Part shown: positions 17,202 to 25,902 of the stretch, one piece after another
How positions within the stretch are numbered: the stretch's first letter is position 1
Layout: the number at the start of each line of letters is the position of its first letter
From: Chryseobacterium defluvii
GTDB taxonomy: Bacteria; Bacteroidota; Bacteroidia; Flavobacteriales; Weeksellaceae
Length of the DNA: 64,000 nt
Assembly: GCF_014204415.1 (NCBI RefSeq)
Contig: NZ_JACHLE010000001.1
Location: 1,302,001 to 1,366,000, forward strand
Reading direction: 5' to 3'
Made by a program: the position numbers and the translations under genes
The notes under the pieces: generated by a model
Database searches by the model: none
What the model saw: the letters and a program-made list of their open reading frames with translations, nothing else
Told to the model about the DNA's origin: nothing

Positions 17202-17960
17202 TTATTGATATTTATAGATATTAAGAGTACCTGACTGTATTCTATAATTATTAGCTGTATAACTATACTTAAACGCAAGCAGGTCATTCATTGCCAGCCC
17301 TTGTGTAGTAATAACAGTAGTATACATCCTGTTGTTGATAATGTTATCCCGGCCATATGCACTGGCCAAAGATGTTGTCCCCTTTATTATCTCCTGTAAT
17401 GTAGTACCGCCGTTATTCCCAGTATTAGACATTTCCGTAATAAATTCAAGCATATATATTCCGGCAGAAGGAATACTGTATTTACTGGTAGTGCTGTTCC
17501 ATCCGTCAAATTTATCAAACAATATTTCCGAGGTAGCTAACATAAGTGTAGCAGGTACTCCGCCCACTGCGCTTCCGGAAGCTATAACAGGCTTCTGTCC
17601 TATTGCCGCACTGAAAACAAGCAGGGGAATTTGGGACGTTGAAATTATTTCGTCTGTAGACGCAGGAGTTGCGGCAGAATGATACCTGTTATCACTTCCC
17701 CAATACGAAATACCTTTGGCAATATCGTTAGATATGCTGGTATTGGTATTATAAAGCATCAATCCCACTGCGGGGGAACCAATAGGGTTTGCTGCATCGG
17801 TTCTGTTGGTTATGGATAAATTAGGTATTCTAAGCGCTTTATTATTAGAATCAAGTTTTAAGATAGCCGCAGGAGAAACACTACCTGATCCTATCACAAC
17901 CTGGGCATGACTCATCATTATCATAAGCCCAAAGAAGAAGTTTAATAATTTAGATTTCAT
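17202..17960 (-). CDS. Secreted QV-type surface protein
   Basis: 252 aa from ATG 17960 (the longer frame to 18023 overlaps the upstream gene and lacks a sensible signal). Signal peptide MKSKLLNFFFGLMIMMSHA, mature start QVVIGSGSVSPAAILKLDS, then NKALRIPNLSITNRTDAANP, the common module that resembles tail-fibre or adhesin stems. C-terminal region contains SIPSAGIYMLEFITEM, the GxYx F/L strand seen in the C1q-like paralogues. Third gene of the operon. Divergent in sequence from its neighbours despite the same plan, as expected for diversified surface proteins. Confidence 0.7.
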   Translation of the reverse strand: MKSKLLNFFFGLMIMMSHAQVVIGSGSVSPAAILKLDSNNKALRIPNLSITNRTDAANPIGSPAVGLMLYNTNTSISNDIAKGISYWGSDNRYHSAATPASTDEIISTSQIPLLVFSAAIGQKPVIASGSAVGGVPATLMLATSEILFDKFDGWNSTTSKYSIPSAGIYMLEFITEMSNTGNNGGTTLQEIIKGTTSLASAYGRDNIINNRMYTTVITTQGLAMNDLLAFKYSYTANNYRIQSGTLNIYKYQ

Positions 17961-17964
17961 AAGT

Positions 17965-18726
17965 TTAATTATTAGATATTCTTGAAATGGAAACATTAGG
18001 ATTGGTAATCTGGTAAGCCGCATTGGACGACTGTCCCCTGAAAGTAATCACATCACCGGCGGCAAGGTTTACCGTACATGTGCCGGATACTCCTCCGAAC
18101 TGATATACCTTGGAAGTTCCGTAGGTACATATATTGGTTCCGTTTTTCAGGACATATACCATGGCTCCTCCAAAAGTATCTCCCGTAACATTCCTCAGAT
18201 CGACATTATAAGAAATGACATACCCCCCTGCCTGTTGAACAGCATATCCGGTATACGCTCCCGAACTTCCCTGGACGCCGGCAGGCGAATTTTGATATAA
18301 GGTATTAAAAGTAAGATTCGAAATAGTCCCAGCCGCTATACTTCCGGACGAAGCCATATTACTTGCTGCAAACACAGGGGTGATGAAAGGGACTTTCTCT
18401 ACTTCTGCTTTTACATTGGCCTTTGTCCACATTTTCTCCCATGCGGTTCCATTATAAGCATAGAGACCTTTATTTACCGCTGATAATCCTGAACCGGCAA
18501 TCGCTTTATTATATACGATAAATCCTGTTTTAGGATTTGGAACCGTAAGGACATCAGTAGTAGAGGTAAGGGAAACCACCGGTAATTGCAACCCTTTATC
18601 GGATGATGTGACATCCAGTACGGCTGAGGTATCCGGTGTTGTAGTACCAATCCCTACACTTCCTTGCTGTGCATAAGAAAATGCAGTAAAGCATGATAGT
18701 AAAATCATTAATTCTTTTTTTTTCAT
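17965..18726 (-). CDS. Secreted QGSVGIG-type surface protein
   Basis: 253 aa. Signal peptide MKKKELMILLSCFTAFSYA; mature start QQGSVGIGTTTPDTSAVLDV then SDKGLQLPVVSLTSTTDVLT, PKTGFIVYNKA and NGTAWEKMW, a recurrent stem module in flavobacterial secreted proteins. The C-terminal part (about 115-253) includes QQAGGYVISYNVDLRNV and LAAGDVITFRGQS, matching the jelly-roll plan of the paralogues. Second gene of the operon headed by 18791, 64 bases after it. No cysteine-based or catalytic motif seen. Confidence 0.72.
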   Translation of the reverse strand: MKKKELMILLSCFTAFSYAQQGSVGIGTTTPDTSAVLDVTSSDKGLQLPVVSLTSTTDVLTVPNPKTGFIVYNKAIAGSGLSAVNKGLYAYNGTAWEKMWTKANVKAEVEKVPFITPVFAASNMASSGSIAAGTISNLTFNTLYQNSPAGVQGSSGAYTGYAVQQAGGYVISYNVDLRNVTGDTFGGAMVYVLKNGTNICTYGTSKVYQFGGVSGTCTVNLAAGDVITFRGQSSNAAYQITNPNVSISRISNN

Positions 18727-18790
18727 TTGTGTTAATTTTATAAGGAATGTTGTTTAAAGCTCTTTAAACAGAAAAAATCAGGAAGGGACC

Positions 18791-19525
18791 TTATTTCAGC
18801 CTTCTTACAGAAACTTGTGTAACGGGTCCTGAGCCCGTACTTCCGCTGCTGAAAGCCCTTATTGTTAAATTGTCTGAATTGGCAACCCTGAATGAGTATG
18901 TATTGGCTGCCAACATCGGGATAGAAGTAATCAGAGTGAAGGTCTGTACCCCGCCTGTAGATGCAGTATAATCATCATTGACGCGAGCCACCCAGCTACC
19001 TGCCGTATTGTCCCAGATCCCTATTACAGGGTTTGTGTTACTTGTTGTAGATAACTGGGCATTCATCATGATCTGATAAACCCCATTAGCGGAAACTTTA
19101 AATGAATTGGCAGAAGCGGTTCCCGTATAAAGATTTTCATTATCTATAACCTCATTATTAAGATTTCCGATGGTTGTTGCTACCCCGGAAGTGGTTACTG
19201 TAAAATTCGATGTCATCTGTACGGTAATTTCCTGAGCCACAAGAAACTGACCGGCTACTGCAATAATGGTTCCCGTGGAAGAGGGAACGCCGGCAATGGT
19301 TTCCCAGGAAGGAGCCTGGCCTGGCCCGTTGGATTTGAGCACCTGGCCACTTACTCCGGAATTTCCCGGTGCAGATGCATTTCCACCCACATTTAATTCA
19401 TTGGTTACCTGTAAAGCTCCATTAACATGTAAAGGCTTTTGAGGAGTTGAAGTATTAATACCTACTTGTGAAAACATCAGTTTTGAAATAGTGATCCCCA
19501 GTATCACCAGAATTCTTTTTTCCAT
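18791..19525 (-). CDS. Secreted QVGINTSTP protein with shared LHVNGALQVTNELNVGG module
   Basis: 244 aa. Signal peptide MEKRILVILGITISKLMFS; mature start QVGINTSTPQKPLHVNGALQ, then VTNELNVGGNASAPGNSGV and GQVLKSNGPGQAPSW. This roughly 60-residue module is almost repeated in the genes at 25063 and 27766, also at the DNA level, while the C-terminal halves differ; here the tail is beta-rich (ANGVYQIMMNAQLST, AANTYSFRVANSD) and ends SVRRLK. First gene of the four-gene secreted-protein operon. A 15-bp motif (19607-19621) 82 bases before the start is shared with the cassettes at 25.8 and 27.4 kb. Confidence 0.75.
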   Translation of the reverse strand: MEKRILVILGITISKLMFSQVGINTSTPQKPLHVNGALQVTNELNVGGNASAPGNSGVSGQVLKSNGPGQAPSWETIAGVPSSTGTIIAVAGQFLVAQEITVQMTSNFTVTTSGVATTIGNLNNEVIDNENLYTGTASANSFKVSANGVYQIMMNAQLSTTSNTNPVIGIWDNTAGSWVARVNDDYTASTGGVQTFTLITSIPMLAANTYSFRVANSDNLTIRAFSSGSTGSGPVTQVSVRRLK

Positions 19526-19606
19526 CTTTTTGCTGTGTTTTTATGAATTATTTAAAAATTCTTTCACAAAACAAAAAAAGTATCCTGAAAAAACAAAAAA
19601 ATTGAA

Positions 19607-19621
19607 TATCACACAGATATC
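19607..19621 (-). promoter_or_regulatory. Shared motif A (GATAYSTGTGWGATA), copy 1
   Basis: Minus strand GATATCTGTGTGATA, 82 bases before the 18791 gene start. Copies at 25842-25856 and 27425-27439. Flanks also align with the 25.8-kb copy: GATTATCAGT upstream and T-rich runs downstream. Confidence 0.55.
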
Positions 19622-19662
19622 ACAAATTTATAATCAACTGATAATCAATAACAAATAAAACA

Positions 19663-21159
19663 TTAACTTAATTCTTCTATCCATTGATAAATATCTTCAT
19701 CTGACGGAATATTCAGTTTTTTTCTAAGCCTGTTCTTACGTATCTGCACAGCACGCGGGGTGACAAAGGTGTAATGGGCAATCTCTTTTGTACTAAAGTT
19801 CAGCTTCAGATACGCGCAAAAAATAAGCTCCGAATTTTTAAAGCCCGGTTCTACATTTAACAGCTTTTGATAGAAACCAGGGTAAGCTTCTTTGAATTTA
19901 TTTAAAAAGTCTGGAGAGTTTTTCCTGGCCAACAGAAGAACTTCTTCCCGGATCCTGTCCTGCTTTGTGTCTGAAAGCATATTTATCTGCTCCTCTCTTA
20001 ATTTTATTTCACGTTCTTTCTGCTCTATGATTTTCCGCTTCCTTTTCTTGATCTTTGCTACGCTTATACCAGATATAAGCAAAAGAGCAATAGAGATGAT
20101 GATAATGAATAGTATTATTTTTCTTCCCTCAATCGCTTTATTTTCTGTTTTTTTTGTTTCTGCAGAAAGCCTGTCTGCAGAAATTTGTATACCCGCTTTT
20201 CTTGTCTCTGCCAGGCTGTCTTTGGTAAAAATATGACGGTCAATATATAAAAGCTCTTTTTCCCTGTCTCCGAGGCATCTGTAATTATCCGCCATCAGCT
20301 TATATAGCGAGATCCTGTCTTCTATTCTCTTCTTCCGTATCACTATTTCCATGGCTTTGGCACAATATTCCAGTGATTCTTCACATTTATTCTGCCAGCT
20401 TAGGATTTTAGCTTTTTGAGAGAGTGCAAGATATAAATAGGGAGACCGGATAAGCCCGGCCCGTTCAATAGCAAGACTATTATAATAATATACCGAATCC
20501 TTATTTTTTGTAAAATTCCTGTGATAATCCGATAAGTTAAGGTAAAGAAAAAGCTCATGTTCGGGGTACGGATTTACTTTCATGATAGACGTTATCCTGT
20601 TTAGGTAATAATATGTACTGTCAGCATTGACATCTTCATAGCATGCGGAAAGCTGGTTGAGTGCAAAGACCTTTTGCGAGACCTTTTTCACCGGGTCATC
20701 ATAAAGCCCGGCCAGCACAAGCTCTTTTTTAAATTCTTTTATGGCCTGCTTTTTAAATCCCAGGGCAAGATAATTCCTGCCTATCAGATCCGTCAATTTA
20801 AAGTTGAAATCAGGATTCCTGCTGATATAGTCATGATACTCTTTATTTTCCTCTATATCATCAATATAAATGAAGCTTTCTTTATAATCTCCCAGATTAC
20901 ACAGGCCTGAGGCAATATAAAAATTCCCCCGGATCATACCTTTATGATAAGAAATCTTCCTGGACAGCTTAACTGCATTTTTACCAAGCTGAATACTTCG
21001 GGTAAAATCGAAATTTTTGGATTTATTTTCTGCAAGCTGCAGGATAGAATCTATTTTTCCCTGATCCTTGGTTTGGGCAAAGAATAATAGCGGCCAGCTG
21101 TAAATAATGATTAGCAGGCTTCGGAAAATATAAATGTGAACTTTCAAATTCATCATCAA
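19663..21159 (-). CDS. TPR membrane one-component regulator with LuxR-like HTH
   Basis: 498 aa. N-terminal signal or anchor (VHIYIFRSLLIIIYSWPLLFFAQ), then about 300 residues of TPR-like helices, a membrane segment near 345-368 (FIIIISIALLLISGISVA), a charged coiled coil (RKRKIIEQKEREIKLREEQ) and a C-terminal LuxR/GerE-like HTH: LNFSTKEIAHYTFVTPRAVQ then RKNRLRKKLNI. The topology implies a periplasmic TPR sensor and a cytosolic DNA-binding domain, a one-component receptor. Paralogues at 21318 and 25903 keep the same order and a nearly identical HTH. It lies 137 bases upstream of the secreted-protein operon start, in the same direction, and may control it. The start ATG is one of three adjacent Met codons. 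Confidence 0.8.
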   Translation of the reverse strand: MMMNLKVHIYIFRSLLIIIYSWPLLFFAQTKDQGKIDSILQLAENKSKNFDFTRSIQLGKNAVKLSRKISYHKGMIRGNFYIASGLCNLGDYKESFIYIDDIEENKEYHDYISRNPDFNFKLTDLIGRNYLALGFKKQAIKEFKKELVLAGLYDDPVKKVSQKVFALNQLSACYEDVNADSTYYYLNRITSIMKVNPYPEHELFLYLNLSDYHRNFTKNKDSVYYYNSLAIERAGLIRSPYLYLALSQKAKILSWQNKCEESLEYCAKAMEIVIRKKRIEDRISLYKLMADNYRCLGDREKELLYIDRHIFTKDSLAETRKAGIQISADRLSAETKKTENKAIEGRKIILFIIIISIALLLISGISVAKIKKRKRKIIEQKEREIKLREEQINMLSDTKQDRIREEVLLLARKNSPDFLNKFKEAYPGFYQKLLNVEPGFKNSELIFCAYLKLNFSTKEIAHYTFVTPRAVQIRKNRLRKKLNIPSDEDIYQWIEELS

Positions 21160-21317
21160 TAGTGTTTAGTAAATAATATTCTATATAAACATTGTGCATT
21201 TTGAAAACAAAATTTTGTTCATCCTTGCAATAAGTTAAACGAAATATTTGTTTGGTTATCCGTGAGAATTAAGCTCAACAAAGGCATAACGGGTTTAATA
21301 TTCATAGGATCCAAACC

Positions 21318-22775
21318 CTACTCCACTTTACTGATCCATACATAAAGGTCTTCTTCCGAAGGAATGTTCAGTCTTTTTCTCAGCCTGTTTTTCCGCATCT
21401 GTACTGCTCTTGGAGTTATAAATGTGTATTCGGCAATATCTTTCGTGGAAAAATTAAGCTTCAGGAGCGCACAGAATTTAAGGGTTTCGTTATTGATATC
21501 AGGATATAATTCAAGCAATGACTGGCATAACTCAGGATATACTTCCCTGAATCTTGTGACAAATTCAGGGTTATTATCTTTTGCCATTTGCACCAGCTCA
21601 TTGAAGGCCGTATTTACTTTTTGTCTCAACTGGGTGTTTTCCAGGTCTTTTTCTACAATGGTTTCCTGATGTTTACTTAAAAGTATATCTTTTTCTTTCT
21701 TATTTTTCCGATAATAGGCATATCCTGAAAGGGCCCCGGCAATGATAAGCGCCAGGATTACAGTAAAAACGGAATAAATGCCACTGTACTTCTGCTCGTT
21801 CTCTTTTTCTTTTTCCTTTACATATTTGTTGACCAGAATATCCGCCGTTTTATGATTGGCATTATTTAAACTGTCATTCAGGGTAGTGTACTTTTCAAGA
21901 TAGTCCCCGGATTGTTCCTTATTATCAAGTTTTTTATACGTTTTCGAAATCAGCTTATAGAGTTCCTTAATATCTTTACTCTTGTGAATTTTTTCAGAGA
22001 TCTTTAAAGACTCATTATAATATTCCAGAGCTTTTTCGTATTCTTTTTTGTGAAAATGCAGGCTGCCTAATTTTTTCAGTATGATAGATTTCTGATAGAT
22101 AGGAAAATTGCCGGCCTCATAATTCTTCATAGCAACATCCAGATAAAATGCTGCAGAATCATAATCTTTCTTAAATCTCATGTAATAACCGGCAATATTG
22201 GCTCCAATAATGGGAGTTGGCTGTAATAAGTATGCTTTTTTGAGATAAATAAAGGCAGAATCCGGATGAGACATCTCCTTTTCCATAAAGGCCACCCCTT
22301 TATTGAGGTAGAAATAGTTCAGCTCATTTTCCTGTATTTTTCTGTTCTTAATTTTCAGGGCAAAACCTATCGCTTTATTATAATTTTCAACTGACTTTTC
22401 AAAAAAGCCTAAAACATAATAATTCCTTGCATACTCACCATATATTTTGGCTTTCAGAAAATAGTTTTCTATTCCGCCTAATTTTTCTTCTGCTATTATC
22501 AGATACTTCATACTTTCCTCATGCCTGTTCAGTGTACATAGCAGATTACCCAAATTGGCATTACCCCAGACCTCACCTTCCATATAATTAATTTCCTGAG
22601 CCTGTTTTATGAGCTGCTTATTTAAAACAACCGCATCATCAAACCGCCCTTCTTTACGGAGCTCAAATGTTCCGGCCTTCAGAAGGCTGTCAATTCTATG
22701 ACGCTGAGGATCCTGACCCAATATGAGGACATTCATTCCCAAAAGCCATATTATCAGAAGTTTATTCATAGGCAA
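21318..22775 (-). CDS. TPR membrane one-component regulator with LuxR-like HTH
   Basis: 485 aa. Signal peptide MPMNKLLIIWLLGMNVLILG, periplasmic TPR region (about 25-320; repeats such as FEKSVENYNKAIGFALKI and YEKALEYYNESLKISEKI), membrane segment about 333-352 (VFTVILALIIAGALSGYAYY), coiled coil, then the HTH LNFSTKDIAEYTFITPRAVQ followed by RKNRLRKRLNIPSEEDLYVW. Homologous to 19663 and 25903. It precedes 19663 in the same direction with a 158-base spacer containing its own possible signals. Upstream motif B (22946-22961) is shared with the 14102 secreted-protein operon, which suggests autoregulation and control of that operon; this is inference from the motif. Confidence 0.8.
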   Translation of the reverse strand: MPMNKLLIIWLLGMNVLILGQDPQRHRIDSLLKAGTFELRKEGRFDDAVVLNKQLIKQAQEINYMEGEVWGNANLGNLLCTLNRHEESMKYLIIAEEKLGGIENYFLKAKIYGEYARNYYVLGFFEKSVENYNKAIGFALKIKNRKIQENELNYFYLNKGVAFMEKEMSHPDSAFIYLKKAYLLQPTPIIGANIAGYYMRFKKDYDSAAFYLDVAMKNYEAGNFPIYQKSIILKKLGSLHFHKKEYEKALEYYNESLKISEKIHKSKDIKELYKLISKTYKKLDNKEQSGDYLEKYTTLNDSLNNANHKTADILVNKYVKEKEKENEQKYSGIYSVFTVILALIIAGALSGYAYYRKNKKEKDILLSKHQETIVEKDLENTQLRQKVNTAFNELVQMAKDNNPEFVTRFREVYPELCQSLLELYPDINNETLKFCALLKLNFSTKDIAEYTFITPRAVQMRKNRLRKRLNIPSEEDLYVWISKVE

Positions 22776-22945
22776 GATATCTTAATGAAAAGTGTCAATA
22801 ATAATTCAGCAAGGCCACAAACACCTGAGGAGCTCATTACCTTTTAAAGTTGATCTGTGTTAAAATTGAGGCTTATAAACAAAGTTGGCATAAGCTCAAT
22901 AAAGTTTCAGCTAACTAATGAAAATATAAAACGGAATCAAATACG

Positions 22946-22961
22946 AATACCTACCTGGGAA
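22946..22961 (-). promoter_or_regulatory. Shared motif B (TTCCCARGTAGGTATT), copy 2
   Basis: Minus strand TTCCCAGGTAGGTATT, 171 bases before the start of the regulator at 21318. One base differs from copy 1 at 14889-14904; both are followed by TATTTG within ten bases. Confidence 0.45.
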
Positions 22962-23256
22962 TTTTCATTTGGAAGATTATGTTTTTTTGTCATCATTATG
23001 TTTTTTTAAATTATATGAGCTGTGTTATGCTCCAAGCACAAACAAACATCGTGCTAAAACACAAAAATATTAAATTATATTTAATAAAAAGCATTAAATT
23101 ATTGCATATTATGCACAAATAAATCACTATAATTGGATTTCAATTCAAAAACAAAGCTTAAACAAAGAAGAAATTACCAAAACAACACAGATCGTACCTC
23201 CATAAGAAATTCGCAATTATTTGTATCGGAAACTGCAGATATGCTAACATAATTAT

Positions 23257-23264
23257 TACATTTG
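23257..23264 (+). promoter_or_regulatory. -7 box (TACATTTG) of the thioredoxin gene
   Basis: Exact TAnnTTTG match 19 bases before the ATG at 23283. Confidence 0.5.
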
Positions 23265-23282
23265 TAAGCAACAAAAAGTATT

Positions 23283-24446
23283 ATGAAAAAGTTAGCAATA
23301 TTCTTCTCTTTATATATCGGGGCCATTGTTTTCGCTCAGGGAATTAAATTTGAAGACAGCAATTTTACCACTATCCTGGCCAAAGCAAAGAAAGAAAACA
23401 AACTGGTTTTTTTGGACGCCTACACATCCTGGTGCGGCCCATGTAAACTTATGGTTAAAAATATCTTCCCTCTTCAGTCTGTAGGTGATTACTATAACAG
23501 CCATTTCATCAATGCAAAAATAGACATGGAAAAGGGAGAAGGTACAGATATTGCAAAAAAATATAATGTCAGGGTTTTTCCCACTTATTTATTCATTAAC
23601 GGAGACGGGGAAGAAGTGCACAGGACACTGGGCTATGTGGAAGAAGATGCCTTTATCCAGTTTGCAAAAGATGCAGAAGATCCGAATAAAAAATTAAAGG
23701 CTTTAAAACAAAAATTTGAAAACGGTGAAAAAGGCCCTGAATTCCTGAAAAACCTTGCCGGGCTTACCATTTATAGCGATAATGATTTTGCAGGAAGGGT
23801 ATTGGAACGTTATTTCAGTTCAAAATCAACCCTTAATCAGGAAGATATTCAAATGCTGCTTTCCGCAACTCAAAGTACGGACAGCCCTCTGTATAAGATG
23901 TTCCAGGATAAAAAAAGCGAAATTACCAAAATACTGCCTGCCGACAGGTATGAAAAATTAGACAAAAATATAAAGCTGAATACGATCGTTAAAAAATCCT
24001 ACAATACCGATACAAAAATATGGAATGACAGCTATTTTTTGACCGAATCCCAGAAATTTTTAAGTGGGGAAGAAGCAGAAAAGATTTTAAGGAGAGCCAA
24101 ATCCGGCAGAGCTTTGAAAGAGAAAGATTTTGCCGCCTATGAAAAATTTGCTTTAGAAACCTATAAAGATTTTTCTGCTGCATCTTCTGAAGAACTGAAT
24201 TCCGCAGCATGGAATTTCTTTGAAAATATCGAAAATAAATCCTCTCTCGAAAAAGCGCTAGAATGGGCGCAGGAATCCGTAAAGAAGAAGCAGGACTATG
24301 CCAATACGGATACTCTGGCCAATCTTTACAATAAGATCGGTGATAAAAAGAATGCTAAGCTCTGGGCCGAAAAATCAATTGAACTGGCAAAAAGCTCGGG
24401 AGAAGATTATTCGGATACTGAAAAATTACTGAATACCCTTCAATAA
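23283..24446 (+). CDS. Secreted thioredoxin-like protein with helical C-terminal domain
   Basis: 387 aa. Signal peptide MKKLAIFFSLYIGAIVFAQ; thioredoxin domain (about 22-140) with active site WCGPC (Cys51, Cys54) and the cis-proline stretch VFPTYLFING. The remaining 240 residues are mostly helical with a TPR-like end (TLANLYNKIGDKKNAKLWAEKS). Such proteins are periplasmic disulfide reductases or isomerases in Bacteroidota; the C-terminal part probably recruits a partner. It stands alone between two secreted-protein cassettes, pointing the other way, with its own promoter and terminator, so I do not assume it belongs to them, although folding of exported proteins would be a natural link. Confidence 0.88.
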   Translation: MKKLAIFFSLYIGAIVFAQGIKFEDSNFTTILAKAKKENKLVFLDAYTSWCGPCKLMVKNIFPLQSVGDYYNSHFINAKIDMEKGEGTDIAKKYNVRVFPTYLFINGDGEEVHRTLGYVEEDAFIQFAKDAEDPNKKLKALKQKFENGEKGPEFLKNLAGLTIYSDNDFAGRVLERYFSSKSTLNQEDIQMLLSATQSTDSPLYKMFQDKKSEITKILPADRYEKLDKNIKLNTIVKKSYNTDTKIWNDSYFLTESQKFLSGEEAEKILRRAKSGRALKEKDFAAYEKFALETYKDFSAASSEELNSAAWNFFENIENKSSLEKALEWAQESVKKKQDYANTDTLANLYNKIGDKKNAKLWAEKSIELAKSSGEDYSDTEKLLNTLQ

Positions 24447-24449
24447 GAA

Positions 24450-24480
24450 AACCCGGAAGAGTACCTTCCGGGCTTTTTTT
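24450..24480 (+). terminator. Terminator after the thioredoxin gene
   Basis: Stem CCCGGAAG / CTTCCGGG, loop AGTAC, followed by CTTTTTTT. Confidence 0.85.
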
Positions 24481-24502
24481 GCATTCATTTCATATGAAAA
24501 AT

Positions 24503-24564
24503 AAAAAAAAGCCTCCAGTCTTTCTCATCATTTGCGAGTGGCAAACTGATATAATAAGGAGGCT
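24503..24564 (-). terminator. Terminator of the 24608 HTH gene
   Basis: AGCCTCC (24510-24516) pairs with GGAGGCT (24558-24564); on the minus strand the stem runs into eight Ts. The loop is long (about 41 bases). Confidence 0.5.
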
Positions 24565-24607
24565 ATGGAAGAATTAAAAATTAATCCTGATATGAGGGAA
24601 CAAACAG

Positions 24608-25030
24608 TTACATATATTTATTGATCCATTTATACAAAGTCGTTTTAGGAATCCCGTGCTCCCTTATAATCTGCTGCTTTGTCTTTTTACCTGACTTCAG
24701 AAGCTCCAGCATACCATCTATTATTTCTTTTGTATAAGTGTTCTTGCGGAAATGAGGCAGTGAACCCTTCCCTGCTTCTGATGTATGCCGGGGTTTTTCC
24801 GGAGGACCGTAAAGCATCAGATGCTGAGAATAAATCCTGAAAAAATCATACTTTAGCAGTTTACTCCACCTAAGCAGCAGTTCAGTATCCAGATCTTCGG
24901 AACGGTACATCTGTTCAATTTCTTCTTCAGTACATTTCAGAAAATTACATATACGAGGGGTTTTGATTTCATACTCGATAACTTTGGATTGGATCAGGTG
25001 CCCGATCATAATTTCATTACAATTATACAT
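24608..25030 (-). CDS. Small double-HTH protein, unpaired copy
   Basis: 140 aa, paralogue of the proteins at 15606 and 39007: N-terminal XRE-like domain (TPRICNFLKCTEEEIEQMYR, then LLLRWSKLLKYDFFRIYSQH) and C-terminal transposase-type HTH (FRKNTYTKEIIDGMLELL, IPKTTLYKWINKYM). Unlike the other two loci it has no second HTH gene behind it; a terminator follows directly. It lies 32 bases downstream of the secreted protein gene at 25063 and is likely co-transcribed with it. The first Met is kept because the alignment with paralogues reaches it. Confidence 0.7.
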   Translation of the reverse strand: MYNCNEIMIGHLIQSKVIEYEIKTPRICNFLKCTEEEIEQMYRSEDLDTELLLRWSKLLKYDFFRIYSQHLMLYGPPEKPRHTSEAGKGSLPHFRKNTYTKEIIDGMLELLKSGKKTKQQIIREHGIPKTTLYKWINKYM

Positions 25031-25062
25031 TGATCATTTTTAATAATCATAGTGTACCTCTT

Positions 25063-25743
25063 TTACTCAGAAATATAAGAAACAGATATGGTTGAATTGC
25101 TTAATTTATACTGCCTGGTGTGAGCTCCCCTTACCCAAAACTGTGTACCCGCTGCCAGATAAGCTGTTCCCACAAGGTTATGATACACTTCAGGGGTTCT
25201 CTCTGAATGGTTGGTGCGGTTTTTTGCTATACCCACTCCCGCAACCGTTTCAATGATTGATGATGCTGTACCGGCCGTTTCCCCGTTTGGGTTTGTGTTC
25301 AGATCATAGGTAAGATATACCACTACCTGATAGTATCCAGCTTTAACAATAGTGAATATGCCGGTGGCAGCATTATAAGTCGCATTAGAATTATCTATTT
25401 TAGGAATACTGTTGAATACTAATGTATTATAAGGACCGCCCGCGAAGCTGCCATTTGGCGGGCTTATATTATTTTTTACTCCTACAACTGTAGTTTTAGG
25501 AATAAATACCTGTTCCAGATCTACCCATGACGGAGCAGCACCAGGACCGTTGGATTTAATAATCTGGCCTGCAGTTCCTGGGTTCCCTGCAGCAGAAGCA
25601 TTTCCGCCCAGATTCAGTTCATTGGTTACCTGTAAGGCTCCATTCACATGTAATGTTTTTTGAGGGGTTGATGTATTTATCCCTACCTGCGAAAACGCGA
25701 ATAAAGAAGCTAATAAAGCCTGTGATAGAATAATTTTTTTCAT
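25063..25743 (-). CDS. Secreted QVGINTSTP protein
   Basis: 226 aa. Signal peptide MKKIILSQALLASLFAFS; mature start QVGINTSTPQKTLHVNGALQ, then VTNELNLGGNASAAGNPGT and GQIIKSNGPGAAPSW, the same module as in 18791. The C-terminal part (about 85-226) is beta-rich with KAGYYQVVVYLTYDLN and LAAGTQFWVRGAHTRQYKLS and ends ISVSYISE; a jelly-roll end is likely. Preceded by motif A (25842-25856, 99 bases upstream) and by the regulator at 25903, followed by the HTH gene at 24608: regulator, secreted protein and HTH make a compact cassette in one direction. Confidence 0.75.
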   Translation of the reverse strand: MKKIILSQALLASLFAFSQVGINTSTPQKTLHVNGALQVTNELNLGGNASAAGNPGTAGQIIKSNGPGAAPSWVDLEQVFIPKTTVVGVKNNISPPNGSFAGGPYNTLVFNSIPKIDNSNATYNAATGIFTIVKAGYYQVVVYLTYDLNTNPNGETAGTASSIIETVAGVGIAKNRTNHSERTPEVYHNLVGTAYLAAGTQFWVRGAHTRQYKLSNSTISVSYISE

Positions 25744-25841
25744 GTTTTGTATATTTTAAATTGTCCTTAGCGGCTATTTTATTTTTGTAAATAACCTTTA
25801 GCAAAACAAATAAAAATTCAAAAAAGACTCAAAAAACTACC

Positions 25842-25856
25842 TATCTCACAGGTATC
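25842..25856 (-). promoter_or_regulatory. Shared motif A (GATAYSTGTGWGATA), copy 2
   Basis: Minus strand GATACCTGTGAGATA followed by GGTA; 99 bases before the 25063 start. Confidence 0.55.
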
Positions 25857-25902
25857 TAAAATTACAAAATACTAATAATCAAATATTTATATACAATTAT
25901 TC

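Larger units (their letters stand above)
22776..23282. other. Divergent intergenic region with motif B and thioredoxin-gene promoter
   Basis: 507 AT-rich bases between two divergent genes. Holds motif B at 22946-22961 for the leftward regulator and a -7 box TACATTTG at 23257-23264 for the rightward gene. Nothing else supported. Confidence 0.5.

Noticed and set aside
21160-21317. A further copy of motif A (TTATCCGTGAGAAT) before regulator 19663
   Set aside because: Orientation is opposite to the three real copies and only about ten of fifteen bases match.
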